Source: Salinisphaera sp. G21_0
GTDB lineage: Bacteria > Pseudomonadota > Gammaproteobacteria > Pseudomonadales > Endozoicomonadaceae
Length of the DNA stretch: 64,000 bases
Reading direction: 5' to 3'
NCBI RefSeq assembly: GCF_017744115.1
Contig: NZ_JAGHQW010000001.1
Location: 1 to 64,000, forward strand
The notes under the pieces were generated by a model. The model was not told the DNA's origin, ran no database searches, and worked only from the letters and a program-made list of their open reading frames with translations. Shown one piece after another: positions 28,018 to 38,268 of the stretch (position 1 is the stretch's first letter; every line of letters starts with the position of its first letter). Made by a program: the position numbers and the translations under genes.

Positions 28018-28115
28018 GCTGTTCGGGATGTATCTGCCATCTGACAGGCTTCCGGAGGTTGCTACTCTCAACAGCGTCCCGGATATATTTATAAATTGCA
28101 AATGTGGGGGTCAGC

Positions 28116-28877
28116 ATGGGAGTTAAATTGAGGCCCATTGCACTACTGTTTTCTGTATCTCTGGCACTGACAGGCTGTGTCACCACTGACAGTCGGCCTG
28201 TTAATGAGAACAGGGCAGTGGTGGACTATATGAATCTTGCCAGGGGTTATCTCCAGGAAGGTTATTCGGAAAAGGCAGTAAGGCCGCTGGAAAGAGCCCT
28301 TGAGATTGAACCCTATTCGGCCAGTGTTCATGGCATGCTGGGTATGGCTTATCAGCGTCAGGGGGAAGATCAGCTTGCCGAGCAGGCGTTCAACAAGGCG
28401 CTGGCCATTGACCCTGATGCCTCGGACATACGCAATAACTTCGGTGCTTTCCTGTTCTCCAAAAACCGGCTTCAGGACGCTTATCGCCAGTTTGAACTGG
28501 CTTCCGGAGATGTTGCTTATTCCCAGCGCAGCCGAACCTTTGAAAACCTCGGGATTGTTGCCTTGCGAATGGGCCGGTCTTCCCTGGCGGTTGATCACTT
28601 TACCCGGGCTCTTCGTCTGAACAATAACTTGCCAAGGGCTAATCTGGAGCTTGCCGCTATCTACAAAGAGCAAGGTAATCTCTACACAGGGTGGCAGCAC
28701 TACCAGGCCTTTGCCGGGTCGGCTGAGCAGACTCCTCGCAGCTTGTTACTGGGTATTGAGTTGGCAAGGGCAAACCGGGATCAGGATAAAGCGGCAGGTT
28801 ATGCTTTGCAGCTGGAAAGGTTGTATCCCGGCTCTGTGGAGCTGAAGCATTATCGGAGTCGATTGGGTTATGAGTGA
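28116..28877 (+). CDS. pilW: Type IV pilus biogenesis lipoprotein PilW/PilF
   Basis: This outer-membrane lipoprotein (pilotin) supports assembly of the type IV pilus secretin. The 253-residue precursor has a signal peptide with lipobox LALTGC near residue 20, then about six TPR-like repeats (YMNLARGYLQEG, VHGMLGMAYQRQGE, IRNNFGAFLF, FENLGIVALRMG, ANLELAAIYKEQG). The ATG at 28116 gives a standard signal peptide. An in-frame GTG at 28104 would add four residues. rodZ begins inside its last codons. Confidence 0.93.
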   Translation: MGVKLRPIALLFSVSLALTGCVTTDSRPVNENRAVVDYMNLARGYLQEGYSEKAVRPLERALEIEPYSASVHGMLGMAYQRQGEDQLAEQAFNKALAIDPDASDIRNNFGAFLFSKNRLQDAYRQFELASGDVAYSQRSRTFENLGIVALRMGRSSLAVDHFTRALRLNNNLPRANLELAAIYKEQGNLYTGWQHYQAFAGSAEQTPRSLLLGIELARANRDQDKAAGYALQLERLYPGSVELKHYRSRLGYE

Positions 28878-29835
28878 ACAGGATACTCAGCAGGAAGAAG
28901 CTATTCAGACGTTTGCTCCCGGCGCTGTGCTTGCCCGGGCCCGTAACAGTCAGGGGCTATCTATCCTTGAAGTGGCTGAAAGCCTGAAGATTACTGAAAG
29001 TTATGTTAAGGCCATTGAGGAGAGCACGTTTGATATGCTGCCGCAGGCGGCATTTGTCCGTGGCTATATTCGTAATTATGCGAAACTGGTGGGGCTTAAT
29101 GGCGAAGATCTGGTTAAGGACTTTGACCATTTTATGGGTGTTGATGGGCTGGAATCTCCGCGTTTACAAGGTTCCAGGAAGTTGACGCCGCTGCGAGCTC
29201 ACAGTGCGCCTTCTCCGGTATATGCGCTTGCGCTTTTGCTGCTTGTGTCGCTGGGAGGGTTTGGTTATTACCTTTGGAATAGCTGGCTGGGTATTGAGCC
29301 AGTGGTCGAGGTGGCCATTATCGAAGAGGTATCTGATGATGTGCCTGAGCCTCTGGTGACTGATGCCAGTGTTGTCTCTGTCCCCTCTGTTGCGGAAATT
29401 AGCGAAAGCGTGGAAGAAGAGGCTGTTCCAGCTGATGACACCGCAATTGTACAAGAAGAACCAGGCCTGGAAAAAGATGAGCCTGTTCTGAAAGAGGCCG
29501 GGCCAGAGGTTCTTCCAATTGCCATGGCCAGTTCTGAGGTTGTTAATACGGCAGATGAGCCCAATTCACCGATTGTTGATCCGATCAAACCTCTTGTTAT
29601 TAATTTCTCAGAAGATTGCTGGGTTGAAATCAAGGATGCCACCGGTGAAGTGCTGATTTCAACCGTGCAGAAAGCCGGTTCTTCCATTAATCTTGATGTT
29701 TTTCCTCCAGTGAATTTGCGGTTCGGTAATACCCCTGGTGTGGACAGTATCCTGCTGGATGGCGAGCCGGTAGCCAAACCCAGCTCGAATACCCGGGTGG
29801 CCAGTGTCTTGTTAACAGGCAGTGATCAGGGTTAA
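28870..29835 (+). CDS. rodZ: Cell-shape protein RodZ
   Basis: RodZ links the MreB cytoskeleton to the cell-wall machinery. The 321-residue product has a cytoplasmic helix-turn-helix of the Cro/CI type (GLSILEVAESLKITESYVKA, about 29-48), one membrane helix near 117-136 (VYALALLLLVSLGGFGYYLW), an acidic periplasmic linker and a C-terminal beta domain beginning VINFSEDCWVEIKDATGE. It overlaps the end of pilW by 8 bases. In most relatives ispG follows, but here the next gene is hisS. Confidence 0.94.
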   Translation: MSEQDTQQEEAIQTFAPGAVLARARNSQGLSILEVAESLKITESYVKAIEESTFDMLPQAAFVRGYIRNYAKLVGLNGEDLVKDFDHFMGVDGLESPRLQGSRKLTPLRAHSAPSPVYALALLLLVSLGGFGYYLWNSWLGIEPVVEVAIIEEVSDDVPEPLVTDASVVSVPSVAEISESVEEEAVPADDTAIVQEEPGLEKDEPVLKEAGPEVLPIAMASSEVVNTADEPNSPIVDPIKPLVINFSEDCWVEIKDATGEVLISTVQKAGSSINLDVFPPVNLRFGNTPGVDSILLDGEPVAKPSSNTRVASVLLTGSDQG

Positions 29836-30037
29836 ACCAATAGTCCTTAAAACTATGTCCTTTCAGTGAAGAAACTCCCCGCAGCGATGGACATTCTCTA
29901 ATGGGAGGGCTGTGGGATTGTCACACAAAGGCGTTAACGGTTATAGTTGCCTACTTTTTATTGCGAACCGCCAAATCTCCTGTTCCTGGCGAACCGGGTG
30001 AAGTTATGTGGTGTTTTTTGGTAGAGGACATTTGAAC

Positions 30038-31315
30038 TTGGGCAAGCAGCTTCAAGCCATCCGTGGGATGAATGATATTCTTCCCGAACAGACCCCTGTC
30101 TGGCAGTACCTTGAGCAGCAGGTACGCTCTGTCCTGACCACTTATGGTTATCAGGAAATCCGGGTTCCGATTGTGGAAAGCTCTGCTCTGTTCAGTCGGG
30201 GCATTGGCTCTGGTACGGATATTGTTGAGAAAGAGATGTACACCTTTGAAGATCGCAATGGTGACAAGCTTTCCCTTCGTCCTGAGGCCACTGCCGGAGT
30301 TGTTCGCGCAGGTATTCAGCAGGGTCTGTTTTACAACCAGATTCAGCGGTTGTGGACTTCTGGCCCGATGTTCCGCTATGAGCGGCCGCAAAAAGGCCGT
30401 TATCGCCAGTTTCACCAGATCAGTGTTGAAGCCTATGGTATGACAGGTCCGGATATTGATGCGGAAATGATCATGATGACGGCACGGTTCTGGCAGAAGC
30501 TTGGTCTGTCAAAGCATGTCACGCTGGAGCTGAATACTCTGGGTACTCTGGAAGCCCGTATCCGTTATCGTGAAGCTCTGGTGACTTATCTCATGGATTA
30601 TGAGTCAGAGCTGGATGATGACAGCCGTCGTCGCCTGACCATTAACCCGCTGAGAATTCTCGATAGTAAAGATCAAAACACACAGAAAATTGTTGCCGGT
30701 GCCCCCGAGCTGTTCGACTATCTGGATGAAGAGTCACGGGAACACTTTGCGCAGTTAAAACAGATTCTGGATGAGGCGGGTGTTGCTTATCGTGTGAATC
30801 CCAGGCTGGTGCGCGGCCTTGATTATTATGGCAGAACCGTTTTTGAATGGGTGACAGAAAGCCTGGGTGCCCAGGGTACTGTGTGTGCCGGCGGTCGTTA
30901 TGATGCGCTGGTTGAGATGTTGGGTGGCAAGACGACACCTGCCGTAGGCTTTGCCATGGGCATTGAGCGCCTGGTGTTGATGCTGGAAACGCTTCAGTTA
31001 CTGCCGGAATCCGTTTCTAACCGGGTGGATATAGCGGTGGTAGCTGTCGGTGAGGGTGTTGGCCACAGAGCGCTTCCGTTAGTGGAAAGACTGCGTGATG
31101 GGTTGCCGGAACTGAAGATTCTGATGAATTGCGGTGGTGGCAGCTTTAAAGCACAAATGAAACGTGCAGATCGCAGTGGTGCTGCCTATGCTCTCATTCT
31201 GGGCGAAGATGAGTTGGGTGCCGGGATGGTTACTGTGAAATCCCTGAGGACGGATGAAGCCCAACAGCAGCTGCCAATCGTCGAAGTGGCCGGATATTTG
31301 CAAAAAGTACTATAG
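30038..31315 (+). CDS. hisS: Histidyl-tRNA synthetase
   Basis: HisS charges tRNA-His. From the TTG at 30038 the product has 425 residues and begins (M)[15 protein letters not shown], aligned with the E. coli N-terminus. GAGGA lies about 10 bases upstream. An ORF reading from 30008 is longer but has no family support. Class II motifs are visible: [16 protein letters not shown] (motif 2), [15 protein letters not shown] (histidine A) and [11 protein letters not shown] (motif 3). It starts the hisS-yfgM-bamB block. Confidence 0.96.
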   Translation: MGKQLQAIRGMNDILPEQTPVWQYLEQQVRSVLTTYGYQEIRVPIVESSALFSRGIGSGTDIVEKEMYTFEDRNGDKLSLRPEATAGVVRAGIQQGLFYNQIQRLWTSGPMFRYERPQKGRYRQFHQISVEAYGMTGPDIDAEMIMMTARFWQKLGLSKHVTLELNTLGTLEARIRYREALVTYLMDYESELDDDSRRRLTINPLRILDSKDQNTQKIVAGAPELFDYLDEESREHFAQLKQILDEAGVAYRVNPRLVRGLDYYGRTVFEWVTESLGAQGTVCAGGRYDALVEMLGGKTTPAVGFAMGIERLVLMLETLQLLPESVSNRVDIAVVAVGEGVGHRALPLVERLRDGLPELKILMNCGGGSFKAQMKRADRSGAAYALILGEDELGAGMVTVKSLRTDEAQQQLPIVEVAGYLQKVL

Positions 31316-31392
31316 AATACTGTTGTTCATTAAACTGCTCGTTGATGCGATCGTACTGTTAACGGCTTCAGGAAAGAAGTCAGGAGTAAAGG

Positions 31393-32094
31393 GTGAGTTA
31401 CCAATCTGATGAAGAGCAGGTCCAACTGCTCAAGAATCTATGGAAAGACTATGGTCAGCCGGTTGTGCTGGGTGTTGCCATGACACTGGCAGCGGTTTCC
31501 GGTTATCAGTACTGGCAGAAGACGCAGCAGCAGGAAATTGCTGAAGCTTCATCGCTTTATCAGAACTTGCTGGATACTATTTCCAATGGGTCCTCTCTGG
31601 AGCAACAGGCCCCGTTTTCAGCGCCGCTGACTGAGGAGCAAAAAGCAACGGTAAGTCACGTTGTATCTTCATTGCAGAAGGATCATGGCAGCAGTCAGTA
31701 TGCCGCGTTTGCAACGCTTTTTCTGGCTCAGCAGCAGGTGCAGGATAACCAGTTAAGTGCTGCCCGGGCTTCCCTGGAGTGGGTTTTGGCTCAGAAACCC
31801 GCAGCTGAAATTCAGACAATGGCCAGTGTCCGGCTGGCAAGGGTGCTGATCAGTGAGTCTTCCGGGAATGGTCAGCAGGCACTTGATATCCTGACCAGAC
31901 TGAATGCTGGCAAGTCCTATGAGGCAACCGTTGAGTCAGCAAAAGGCGATGCTTACCTTGCCGTTGGTGATCGTAAGCAGGCCGAGATGGCTTACCGTAA
32001 AGCGGTCGATGCCGCACGGGAGAATGGTCTGAACCGTCCGTTGCTGCAACTCAAGCTGGACGATCTGGCCGCAATGTCACCTCAGGAGGGATAA
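31393..32094 (+). CDS. yfgM: Ancillary SecYEG translocon subunit YfgM
   Basis: YfgM is a membrane-anchored TPR protein that works with PpiD at the SecYEG exit and links translocation to periplasmic chaperones. The 233-residue product has an N-terminal cytoplasmic stretch with EQVQLLKNLWKDYG, one membrane helix near 23-41, and a periplasmic TPR-like region. The start is the GTG at 31393, preceded by CAGGAGTAAAGG. bamB follows after 4 bases. Confidence 0.93.
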   Translation: MSYQSDEEQVQLLKNLWKDYGQPVVLGVAMTLAAVSGYQYWQKTQQQEIAEASSLYQNLLDTISNGSSLEQQAPFSAPLTEEQKATVSHVVSSLQKDHGSSQYAAFATLFLAQQQVQDNQLSAARASLEWVLAQKPAAEIQTMASVRLARVLISESSGNGQQALDILTRLNAGKSYEATVESAKGDAYLAVGDRKQAEMAYRKAVDAARENGLNRPLLQLKLDDLAAMSPQEG

Positions 32095-32098
32095 CAAA

Positions 32099-33265
32099 AT
32101 GGAGAGGTTATTCAAAGGCTCTTTGATTCTTCTGCTGATGCTGGGGCTTTCTGCATGCAGTCTTTTTTCATCGGATGAAGAGGAGGTGAGAACGGCCAAG
32201 CCTCTCCAGACGATTGCTGAGGAAAAGGTCAGGCTGGTTGAAGTGTGGTCCAGGGGTGTTGGCAAAGGGGTTGGCAAGCGATTCGAAAGCCTGAAGCCAG
32301 CGTTGGATGGTGATAAAGTCTTTGTTTCTGGCGCAGAAGGTACGGTTTTTGCCCTTCAGCGTGATACCGGAAAGGAAGTCTGGAAGAAAAAACTCAATAC
32401 CCGTGTTGGTGGTGGCGTCAGTGCCGCAGCCGGTATGGTGCTGCTGGGGACACTGGATGGTGAAGTGATTGCCCTGAACCAGGAGAATGGCGATGAACTC
32501 TGGCGAGAGCGGGTCAGTAGCGAGATTCTCAGTGCGCCGGTTACTGATGGCTTTTATGTCGCTGTGCAGAGCATTGATGACCGTCTGACCGTGCTTGATG
32601 CTGAGAGCGGGCAGTATCTCTGGCGTCAGGAAGCGTTGCAGCCGGCACTGACGTTAAGAGGTTCAGCTGCTCCACTGATCTTCAGTGAAGCGGTGTTTGC
32701 CGGGTTTGCCAGCGGCGAAGCAAAAGCCTTCCGTCTGAAAAACGGTGCGCCGCTCTGGAGTTCCCGGGTTGCGGCCCCTAAAGGCAGTACTGAGCTGGAA
32801 CGGATGGTTGATATCAAGGGGGCTCCGCTGATCCTTGGAGATTCGATTTTCTTTGTCAGCTTTCAGGGCAATGTTGCCGGGCTGGATCTTTACAGTGGTC
32901 GGGTTCGTTGGGCAAAAGAGCTGTCCAGTTATGAATCCATGACAGAAGGTTTTGGTGCTATCTACCTGACCAGTGAAGAGAGTTATGTCAGCTCCATTGA
33001 TCAGAGAACCGGTGCCGCTAACTGGCGACAGGAAGATTTTGAGTTCCGTCAACTGTCAGCACCAGCGGCGTTCAGCAGTTATGTTGTGGTCGGTGATGGT
33101 GAGGGTTATGTGCATCTGTTGTCACAGGTTGATGGCAGTCAGGCTGGGCGTTTCAGGGTTGACTCGTCTGCAATTAAAGCTCAGCCCCTGGTGGATGGTG
33201 ATTTGATCCTGGTCTTGTCAGCTGATGGTGAGCTGGTTGCTTTGAAGGAAAAAGCTTCCGGATAG
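32099..33265 (+). CDS. bamB: Outer-membrane protein assembly factor BamB
   Basis: BamB is a lipoprotein of the BAM complex that inserts beta-barrel proteins in the outer membrane. The 388-residue precursor has a signal peptide with lipobox LGLSAC near residue 20. Eight beta-propeller blades follow with the repeated pattern of A-LD-ESGQYLWR and WKKKLNTRVGGGVSA. GGAGGG precedes the ATG. A terminator follows, so der is probably transcribed separately. Confidence 0.96.
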   Translation: MERLFKGSLILLLMLGLSACSLFSSDEEEVRTAKPLQTIAEEKVRLVEVWSRGVGKGVGKRFESLKPALDGDKVFVSGAEGTVFALQRDTGKEVWKKKLNTRVGGGVSAAAGMVLLGTLDGEVIALNQENGDELWRERVSSEILSAPVTDGFYVAVQSIDDRLTVLDAESGQYLWRQEALQPALTLRGSAAPLIFSEAVFAGFASGEAKAFRLKNGAPLWSSRVAAPKGSTELERMVDIKGAPLILGDSIFFVSFQGNVAGLDLYSGRVRWAKELSSYESMTEGFGAIYLTSEESYVSSIDQRTGAANWRQEDFEFRQLSAPAAFSSYVVVGDGEGYVHLLSQVDGSQAGRFRVDSSAIKAQPLVDGDLILVLSADGELVALKEKASG

Positions 33266-33298
33266 AGGAAGCTGGTTTCTGACTTTTAAGAATGTTGT

Positions 33299-33332
33299 CG
33301 GGCTGAATCTTTAAAAGGATTCAGCCCGTTTT
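33299..33332 (+). terminator. Intrinsic terminator after bamB
   Basis: CGGGCTGAATC and GATTCAGCCCG form a perfect 11-bp stem with a short A/T loop, followed by TTTT. Confidence 0.88.
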
Positions 33333-33418
33333 CAATTTCGGTCTGATGACCGATGCGCTGGGAAGGTCTTGTTCTGAATGATTTCCCCGCTGCGTAATTT
33401 GTAATTTTGGTAAATCTT

Positions 33419-34843
33419 ATGGTTCCTGTAATTGCCCTGGTGGGTCGGCCAAATGTTGGCAAGTCCACCCTTTTTAACCGTCTGACCCGCTCCCGGGATG
33501 CTCTGGTGGCCAATGTGGCCGGGTTAACCCGCGACCGGAAATACGGTGAGGGCAAGATTGGTTCGCATCCCTATATTGTTGTCGATACCGGCGGTATTTC
33601 CGGTGATGAAGAGGGGATTGACTCTGCCATGGCAGAACAGTCGCTGGCGGCCATCAATGAGGCGGATGTTGTCCTGTTTCTGGTGGATGCCAAAGCCGGG
33701 TTGACAGCTGCTGATGAAATGATTGCTTTGCACCTTCGCAAGCAGGGTAAAAAGTATCATCTGGTGCTGAATAAGGTAGACAGGGTAGATGCTGAGCAGG
33801 CCGAGGCAGATTTTGCTTCCCTGGGTATCGGCGAAGCCTATCATATTGCTGCCGTGCATGGTCGGGGCGTAAGCAACATGATCAATGACGTGCTGCTGGA
33901 GTGTACTGACGGTGAGGCAGAAGAGTCTGATGAACTGTCAACCAGGCCCAGAGGTATCAAGATTGGTATTGTTGGTCGTCCCAATGTGGGTAAATCTACC
34001 CTGGTTAACCGCTTGTTAGGCGAGGAGCGAGTGGTTGTTTACGACCAGGCGGGAACGACCCGTGACAGCGTTTACATTCCTTATGAGCGTTTTGGTCAGG
34101 ACTATACGCTGATTGATACGGCGGGTGTCCGCAGAAGAGGCAAGGTGTCCGAATCCATCGAAAAGTTTTCGGTCATCAAGACGCTGCAGGCGATTGAGGA
34201 TGCCAATGTGGTGGTTCTGGTGCTGGATGCCCGTGAAGGTATCGTGGAGCAGGATCTGCATCTGCTGGGCTTTGTTCTGGACGCGGGTCGTGCTGTGGTC
34301 ATTGCACTGAACAAGTGGGATGGCATGGAAGAAGAGCAGAAAACCCGGGTAAAGGCAGAGCTGAAGCGTCGACTCGGGTTTATCAATTATGCCCGCATTC
34401 ATATGATTTCTGCAAAACACGGCACCGGTGTCGGCAATCTGTATGACTCGATTGAAGAGGCGTATGAAGCGGCGACCAGCAAACTGTCCACCAATCGTCT
34501 GACGCGAATTCTGGAAGATGCCGTTAAGGAGCATCAACCGCCCATGGTCAATAATCGCCGTATTAAGCTGCGTTACTGCCATGCTGGTGCCATGAATCCG
34601 CCAACGATTATTATTCATGGCAATCAGACTGACCGGGTGCCGGCGGCTTACCGACGTTACCTGGAAAATACCTTCCGCAAAGTGCTGAAGATTATGGGGA
34701 CGCCTATTCGAATTGAATTCCGCTCAGGTGATAACCCTTATGCGGAAACCAAAGAGATTGATCAGAGGCAGGCTCACCGTAAGCGCAGAGTTGAAAAGTC
34801 TGCACAGTTTGCCAAAGAAAAGCGTAAGACAAAACGTTCCTGA
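33419..34843 (+). CDS. der: Ribosome-associated GTPase Der
   Basis: Der (EngA) has two tandem GTPase domains and helps mature the 50S ribosomal subunit. The 474-residue product has G1 motifs GRPNVGKS near residues 8-15 and again near 187, [12 protein letters not shown] (G3) and NKWDGM (G4), then a C-terminal KH-like domain with YAHAG-like [19 protein letters not shown]. The ATG at 33419 gives the standard [12 protein letters not shown] start. The frame opens 12 bases earlier. The lysine/arginine-rich tail is typical. Confidence 0.97.
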   Translation: MVPVIALVGRPNVGKSTLFNRLTRSRDALVANVAGLTRDRKYGEGKIGSHPYIVVDTGGISGDEEGIDSAMAEQSLAAINEADVVLFLVDAKAGLTAADEMIALHLRKQGKKYHLVLNKVDRVDAEQAEADFASLGIGEAYHIAAVHGRGVSNMINDVLLECTDGEAEESDELSTRPRGIKIGIVGRPNVGKSTLVNRLLGEERVVVYDQAGTTRDSVYIPYERFGQDYTLIDTAGVRRRGKVSESIEKFSVIKTLQAIEDANVVVLVLDAREGIVEQDLHLLGFVLDAGRAVVIALNKWDGMEEEQKTRVKAELKRRLGFINYARIHMISAKHGTGVGNLYDSIEEAYEAATSKLSTNRLTRILEDAVKEHQPPMVNNRRIKLRYCHAGAMNPPTIIIHGNQTDRVPAAYRRYLENTFRKVLKIMGTPIRIEFRSGDNPYAETKEIDQRQAHRKRRVEKSAQFAKEKRKTKRS

Positions 34844-34863
34844 CTGGTTCAGGTGAGTAGTCA

Positions 34864-35187
34864 ATGAAAAACAATCTGTTCGAACACATACCTGAAGAAT
34901 TACCTGAAGAGTTGTTTGAGACTCTGCTGGAATCCGGTGGCGTTAAGATAGAGCGGATTGTTTCCCGTGGTCATACGACGCCAACAGGGGAGTGGTATGA
35001 CCAGCCTTGGGGTGAATGGGTGGTGCTGTTAAGTGGTTCAGCGGCACTGGAATTTGATGGGGAAAGAGCCCCTGTAACTCTCCATGCCGGTGATTATGTT
35101 ATGTTGCCTTCCGGGTGCAGGCATCGGGTCGCATGGACTCAACCCGATGTCGATACCATCTGGTTAGCTGTTCATGTTAATTTGTGA
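34864..35187 (+). CDS. Cupin-domain protein
   Basis: A 107-residue single-domain cupin. The beta-barrel motifs are visible as RGHTTPTGEWYDQPWGEWVV and later LHAGDYVMLPSGCRHRV, with His and Glu positions that could bind a metal. The substrate is unknown. It starts 20 bases after der with GGTGAG upstream and overlaps the 3' end of the convergent xseA by 11 bases. Similar small cupins are common near der and xseA in marine gammaproteobacteria. Confidence 0.8.
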   Translation: MKNNLFEHIPEELPEELFETLLESGGVKIERIVSRGHTTPTGEWYDQPWGEWVVLLSGSAALEFDGERAPVTLHAGDYVMLPSGCRHRVAWTQPDVDTIWLAVHVNL

Positions 35188-36538
35188 TTTTTTCCACTTT
35201 GCAGATCGCCTCGCCCTTTGAGAATCGTGTGGTTACCCGATCACCTTCCCGGAGCTGCTGGCTGCTTCGGATAATTGCATCGCCAGCCATGGTGATGGCA
35301 TAGCCTCTTGAAAGTGTTGCCAGAGGACTCACGGCATTCAATTCGCCAGACACTTTCTCCAGCTTCAGTTGGCGTTTTTCCAGGCTATTGGATATGAGCT
35401 GAATCAGCTTTTGGCCCATATTTTCATTACGGTTTTTCAGTAGTTCCAATTTGCGTTGGGGGTTCTGTTGATTTGCCCGGTCTCTGATCCGGCTCAGGTT
35501 TGACTGAGCCCGTTCCAGTTTCAGGGTAATGGCCTGTCTTAACCGGATTTCCAGATCATCCAGACGCTGGCTATTGTCTCTCAGGCGATCTCCGGGGTGT
35601 CTTAACCGTTTTTGCAGGTTATCAAGCTCTCGCTGGCTTAACTGCAGCTTATGACGAGTCAGTGTCGTGAGCTTTCTGCTGATCAGGTTGAGCTGATTTA
35701 ATAGGGCCTGGCGATCCGGGCTGAGGATTTCTGCCGCCGCTGATGGGGTTGCGGCCCGGTGGTCAGCCACAAAGTCTGCAATGGTAAAGTCAATTTCATG
35801 ACCAACAGCGCTGACTATGGGGATAGGGCAGCCTGCTATGGCCCTGGCCACCAACTCTTCATTGAATGGCCATAAATCTTCCAGTGAGCCACCGCCACGA
35901 CCGATAATCAGTACATCAAACCGGTTGGCACTTTCTGCCAGTTTTAACGCACTGACCAGATCGTGCTTCGCCTGCTCCCCCTGGACTGAGCTGGGAATAA
36001 TGGTGACCGGTATGGCGGGAAAGCGTCTTTTCAGTACGGTTAAAATATCCCGAATGGCTGCGCCGGTGGGTGAGGTAATCACCCCGATATGCTTTGGATG
36101 AGCGGGCAGGGGTTGTTTGCGCGTGATGTCGAACAGGCCTTCAGCAGCCAGTTTTGCCTTGAGAACCTCAAAGGCTTTTTGCAGGTCACCGGTGCCGGCA
36201 TTATCCATGTGTTCAACAATCAGTTGATAGTCACCTCTCCCTTCATACAGGCTCACACGTCCCCTGACCATCAGCAGCATGCCTTCAGTCGGGACAAACT
36301 TAAGCGTCTGGTTACGGTTGCGGAACATGGCACAGCGGATCTGTGACTGCTTGTCCTTCAAGGTGAAATACCAATGCCCGGAGCTGGGTCGGGCCAGTCC
36401 GGATATTTCGCCCTCAACACGGACATTATTGAAATTCATCTCCAGCAATCGCCTGGCTTTACCATTTAACTCCGTAACAGAAAGGGCTTTTGCGGATGCC
36501 TCAGCGTTTTGCGTCGGTTTGTCTGTAAAGTGGTGCAT
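35177..36538 (-). CDS. xseA: Exodeoxyribonuclease VII large subunit
   Basis: XseA with XseB degrades single-stranded DNA. The 453-residue product has an N-terminal OB fold (VEGEISGLARPSSGHWYFTL, KDKQSQIRCAMFRNRN), the catalytic domain with GVITSPTGAAIRDIL, DVLIIGRGGGSLEDLWPFN and VSAVGHEIDFTIADFVADHR, a long coiled coil at about 270-390, and a C-terminal segment with LSRGYAI. The ATG at 36538 gives the usual length. It diverges from guaB with a 130-bp gap. xseB is not adjacent. Confidence 0.96.
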   Translation of the reverse strand: MHHFTDKPTQNAEASAKALSVTELNGKARRLLEMNFNNVRVEGEISGLARPSSGHWYFTLKDKQSQIRCAMFRNRNQTLKFVPTEGMLLMVRGRVSLYEGRGDYQLIVEHMDNAGTGDLQKAFEVLKAKLAAEGLFDITRKQPLPAHPKHIGVITSPTGAAIRDILTVLKRRFPAIPVTIIPSSVQGEQAKHDLVSALKLAESANRFDVLIIGRGGGSLEDLWPFNEELVARAIAGCPIPIVSAVGHEIDFTIADFVADHRAATPSAAAEILSPDRQALLNQLNLISRKLTTLTRHKLQLSQRELDNLQKRLRHPGDRLRDNSQRLDDLEIRLRQAITLKLERAQSNLSRIRDRANQQNPQRKLELLKNRNENMGQKLIQLISNSLEKRQLKLEKVSGELNAVSPLATLSRGYAITMAGDAIIRSSQQLREGDRVTTRFSKGEAICKVEKITN

Positions 36539-36596
36539 GGATCAAGCCTGGCAGGGGGATTGTCGGTTTTTTTGGTATTCTGCCTGAATAAGTGGT

Positions 36597-36625
36597 TTAG
36601 CTGAAGTTGAAATATAGGGTATACT
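36597..36625 (+). promoter_or_regulatory. Candidate guaBA promoter
   Basis: TATACT at 36620-36625 is a good -10. TTAGCT at 36597-36602 lies 17 bases upstream as a weak -35. The guaB start is 44 bases beyond the -10. Confidence 0.4.
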
Positions 36626-36668
36626 TGTCCGAATTTTTTCCCATAAAATAAACTCTTGGTAACAGGCA

Positions 36669-38138
36669 ATGCTGAGAATTGCACAAGATGCACTCACCTT
36701 CGATGATGTCCTCCTCCTGCCCGGCTACTCCGAAGTCCTCCCCAAAGATGTCTCCCTGAAAACCAAACTGACCCGCGGTATTGAGCTGAATATTCCGCTG
36801 ATTTCTGCGGCGATGGATACCGTTACCGAAGCGTCTCTGGCTATTGCCATGGCCCAGGAAGGCGGGATCGGGATTATTCACAAGAATATGACGCCGGAGC
36901 AGCAGGCAGCTGAAGTGCGCAAGGTTAAGAAGCACGAAAGTGGTGTGGTCAAAGACCCGATTACCATTGATGCCAGTGCCACCGTCAGAGATCTTCTGGA
37001 GCTGACCTCCAGACATAATATCTCCGGTGTTCCCGTGCTTTCTGGCAGCGATCTGGTGGGTATTGTTACCAGTCGTGACGTCCGCTTTGTCTCGAATCTG
37101 GATAAAGCCGTTTCCGAGATCATGACCCGCAAAGAGCGTCTGGTGACGGTTCAGGAAGGCACTGATCCGGAGACCGTTCGCAAGCTCCTGCACAAGCATC
37201 GTATTGAAAAAGTGCTGGTGGTGGATGATCAGTTCAATCTCACCGGTATGATGACTGTTAAGGATATTAAAAAGGCCCAGCAGTACCCGAATGCATCGAA
37301 AGACAGTCAGGGACAGTTGCGAGTCGGGGCGGCTGTGGGTACTGGGGTGGAAACGCCTGATCGTGTTGCAGCCCTGGTGGCTGCCGGTGTTGATGTCATT
37401 ATCGTCGACACAGCTCATGGCCACTCCCGTGGTGTGATAGAGCGAGTGAAGTGGGTGAAGGAAAATTACCCGCAGGTTCAGGTGATCGGCGGTAATATTG
37501 CCACCGCCGAGGCAGGCAGGGCCCTGGTCGAAGCGGGCGCTGATGGTGTTAAAGTGGGTATCGGTCCGGGCTCTATCTGTACTACCCGTATTGTGACCGG
37601 TATCGGTGTGCCTCAGATCACTGCGGTAGCCAATGTGGTTGAAGCGCTGAAAGATACCGGGGTTCCTGTTATTGCTGATGGCGGTATCCGTTTTTCCGGT
37701 GATATGGCAAAAGCGATTGTTGCCGGTGCCAGTACCGTCATGCTTGGCAGTATGCTGGCGGGTACTGAAGAGGCACCGGGTGAAGTGGAGCTTTACCAGG
37801 GGCGTAGCTATAAGGCTTATCGTGGCATGGGTTCTCTGGGGGCAATGTCCCAGGCTTCCGGTTCCAGTGACCGTTATTTCCAGAGTGCCGAAGCGGGCGC
37901 TGAAAAGCTGGTTCCGGAAGGTATTGAAGGGCGTGTACCTTACAAGGGGCCTCTCCATGCCATTATCCATCAGATGGTGGGTGGCTTGCGTGCCGCGATG
38001 GGGTATACCGGTTCTGCTGATATGGAAACCATGCGCACCCGGCCACAGTTTGTTCGTGTAACCAATGCCGGTATGGCCGAATCCCATGTCCACGATGTAA
38101 CGATTACCAAGGAAGCGCCTAACTACCGTGTTGGTTAA
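36669..38138 (+). CDS. guaB: Inosine-5'-monophosphate dehydrogenase
   Basis: GuaB oxidises IMP to XMP with NAD, the committed step to guanine nucleotides. The 489-residue product has the TIM-barrel domain interrupted by two CBS modules at about 95-205 ([20 protein letters not shown] and [20 protein letters not shown]), the catalytic loop [18 protein letters not shown] with its active Cys, and the flap block [14 protein letters not shown]. guaA follows after 130 bases. Confidence 0.98.
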   Translation: MLRIAQDALTFDDVLLLPGYSEVLPKDVSLKTKLTRGIELNIPLISAAMDTVTEASLAIAMAQEGGIGIIHKNMTPEQQAAEVRKVKKHESGVVKDPITIDASATVRDLLELTSRHNISGVPVLSGSDLVGIVTSRDVRFVSNLDKAVSEIMTRKERLVTVQEGTDPETVRKLLHKHRIEKVLVVDDQFNLTGMMTVKDIKKAQQYPNASKDSQGQLRVGAAVGTGVETPDRVAALVAAGVDVIIVDTAHGHSRGVIERVKWVKENYPQVQVIGGNIATAEAGRALVEAGADGVKVGIGPGSICTTRIVTGIGVPQITAVANVVEALKDTGVPVIADGGIRFSGDMAKAIVAGASTVMLGSMLAGTEEAPGEVELYQGRSYKAYRGMGSLGAMSQASGSSDRYFQSAEAGAEKLVPEGIEGRVPYKGPLHAIIHQMVGGLRAAMGYTGSADMETMRTRPQFVRVTNAGMAESHVHDVTITKEAPNYRVG

Positions 38139-38268
38139 GACTGCTTCACAGCGTTGTTCATGTTGACACCCGCAGCCGGGCAGAAATGAGATAGCTTCTG
38201 ACCGGCTGTTTACTTTCAGTAAGGGTAAGCCTCCCGGCCCTGCTGATCACAGGACTTAGAGATTAATC

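Noticed and set aside
36597-38093. A 498-codon open frame antisense to guaB
   Set aside because: It mirrors a highly conserved gene in the opposite strand, has histidine/asparagine-rich nonsense composition and no ribosome site.
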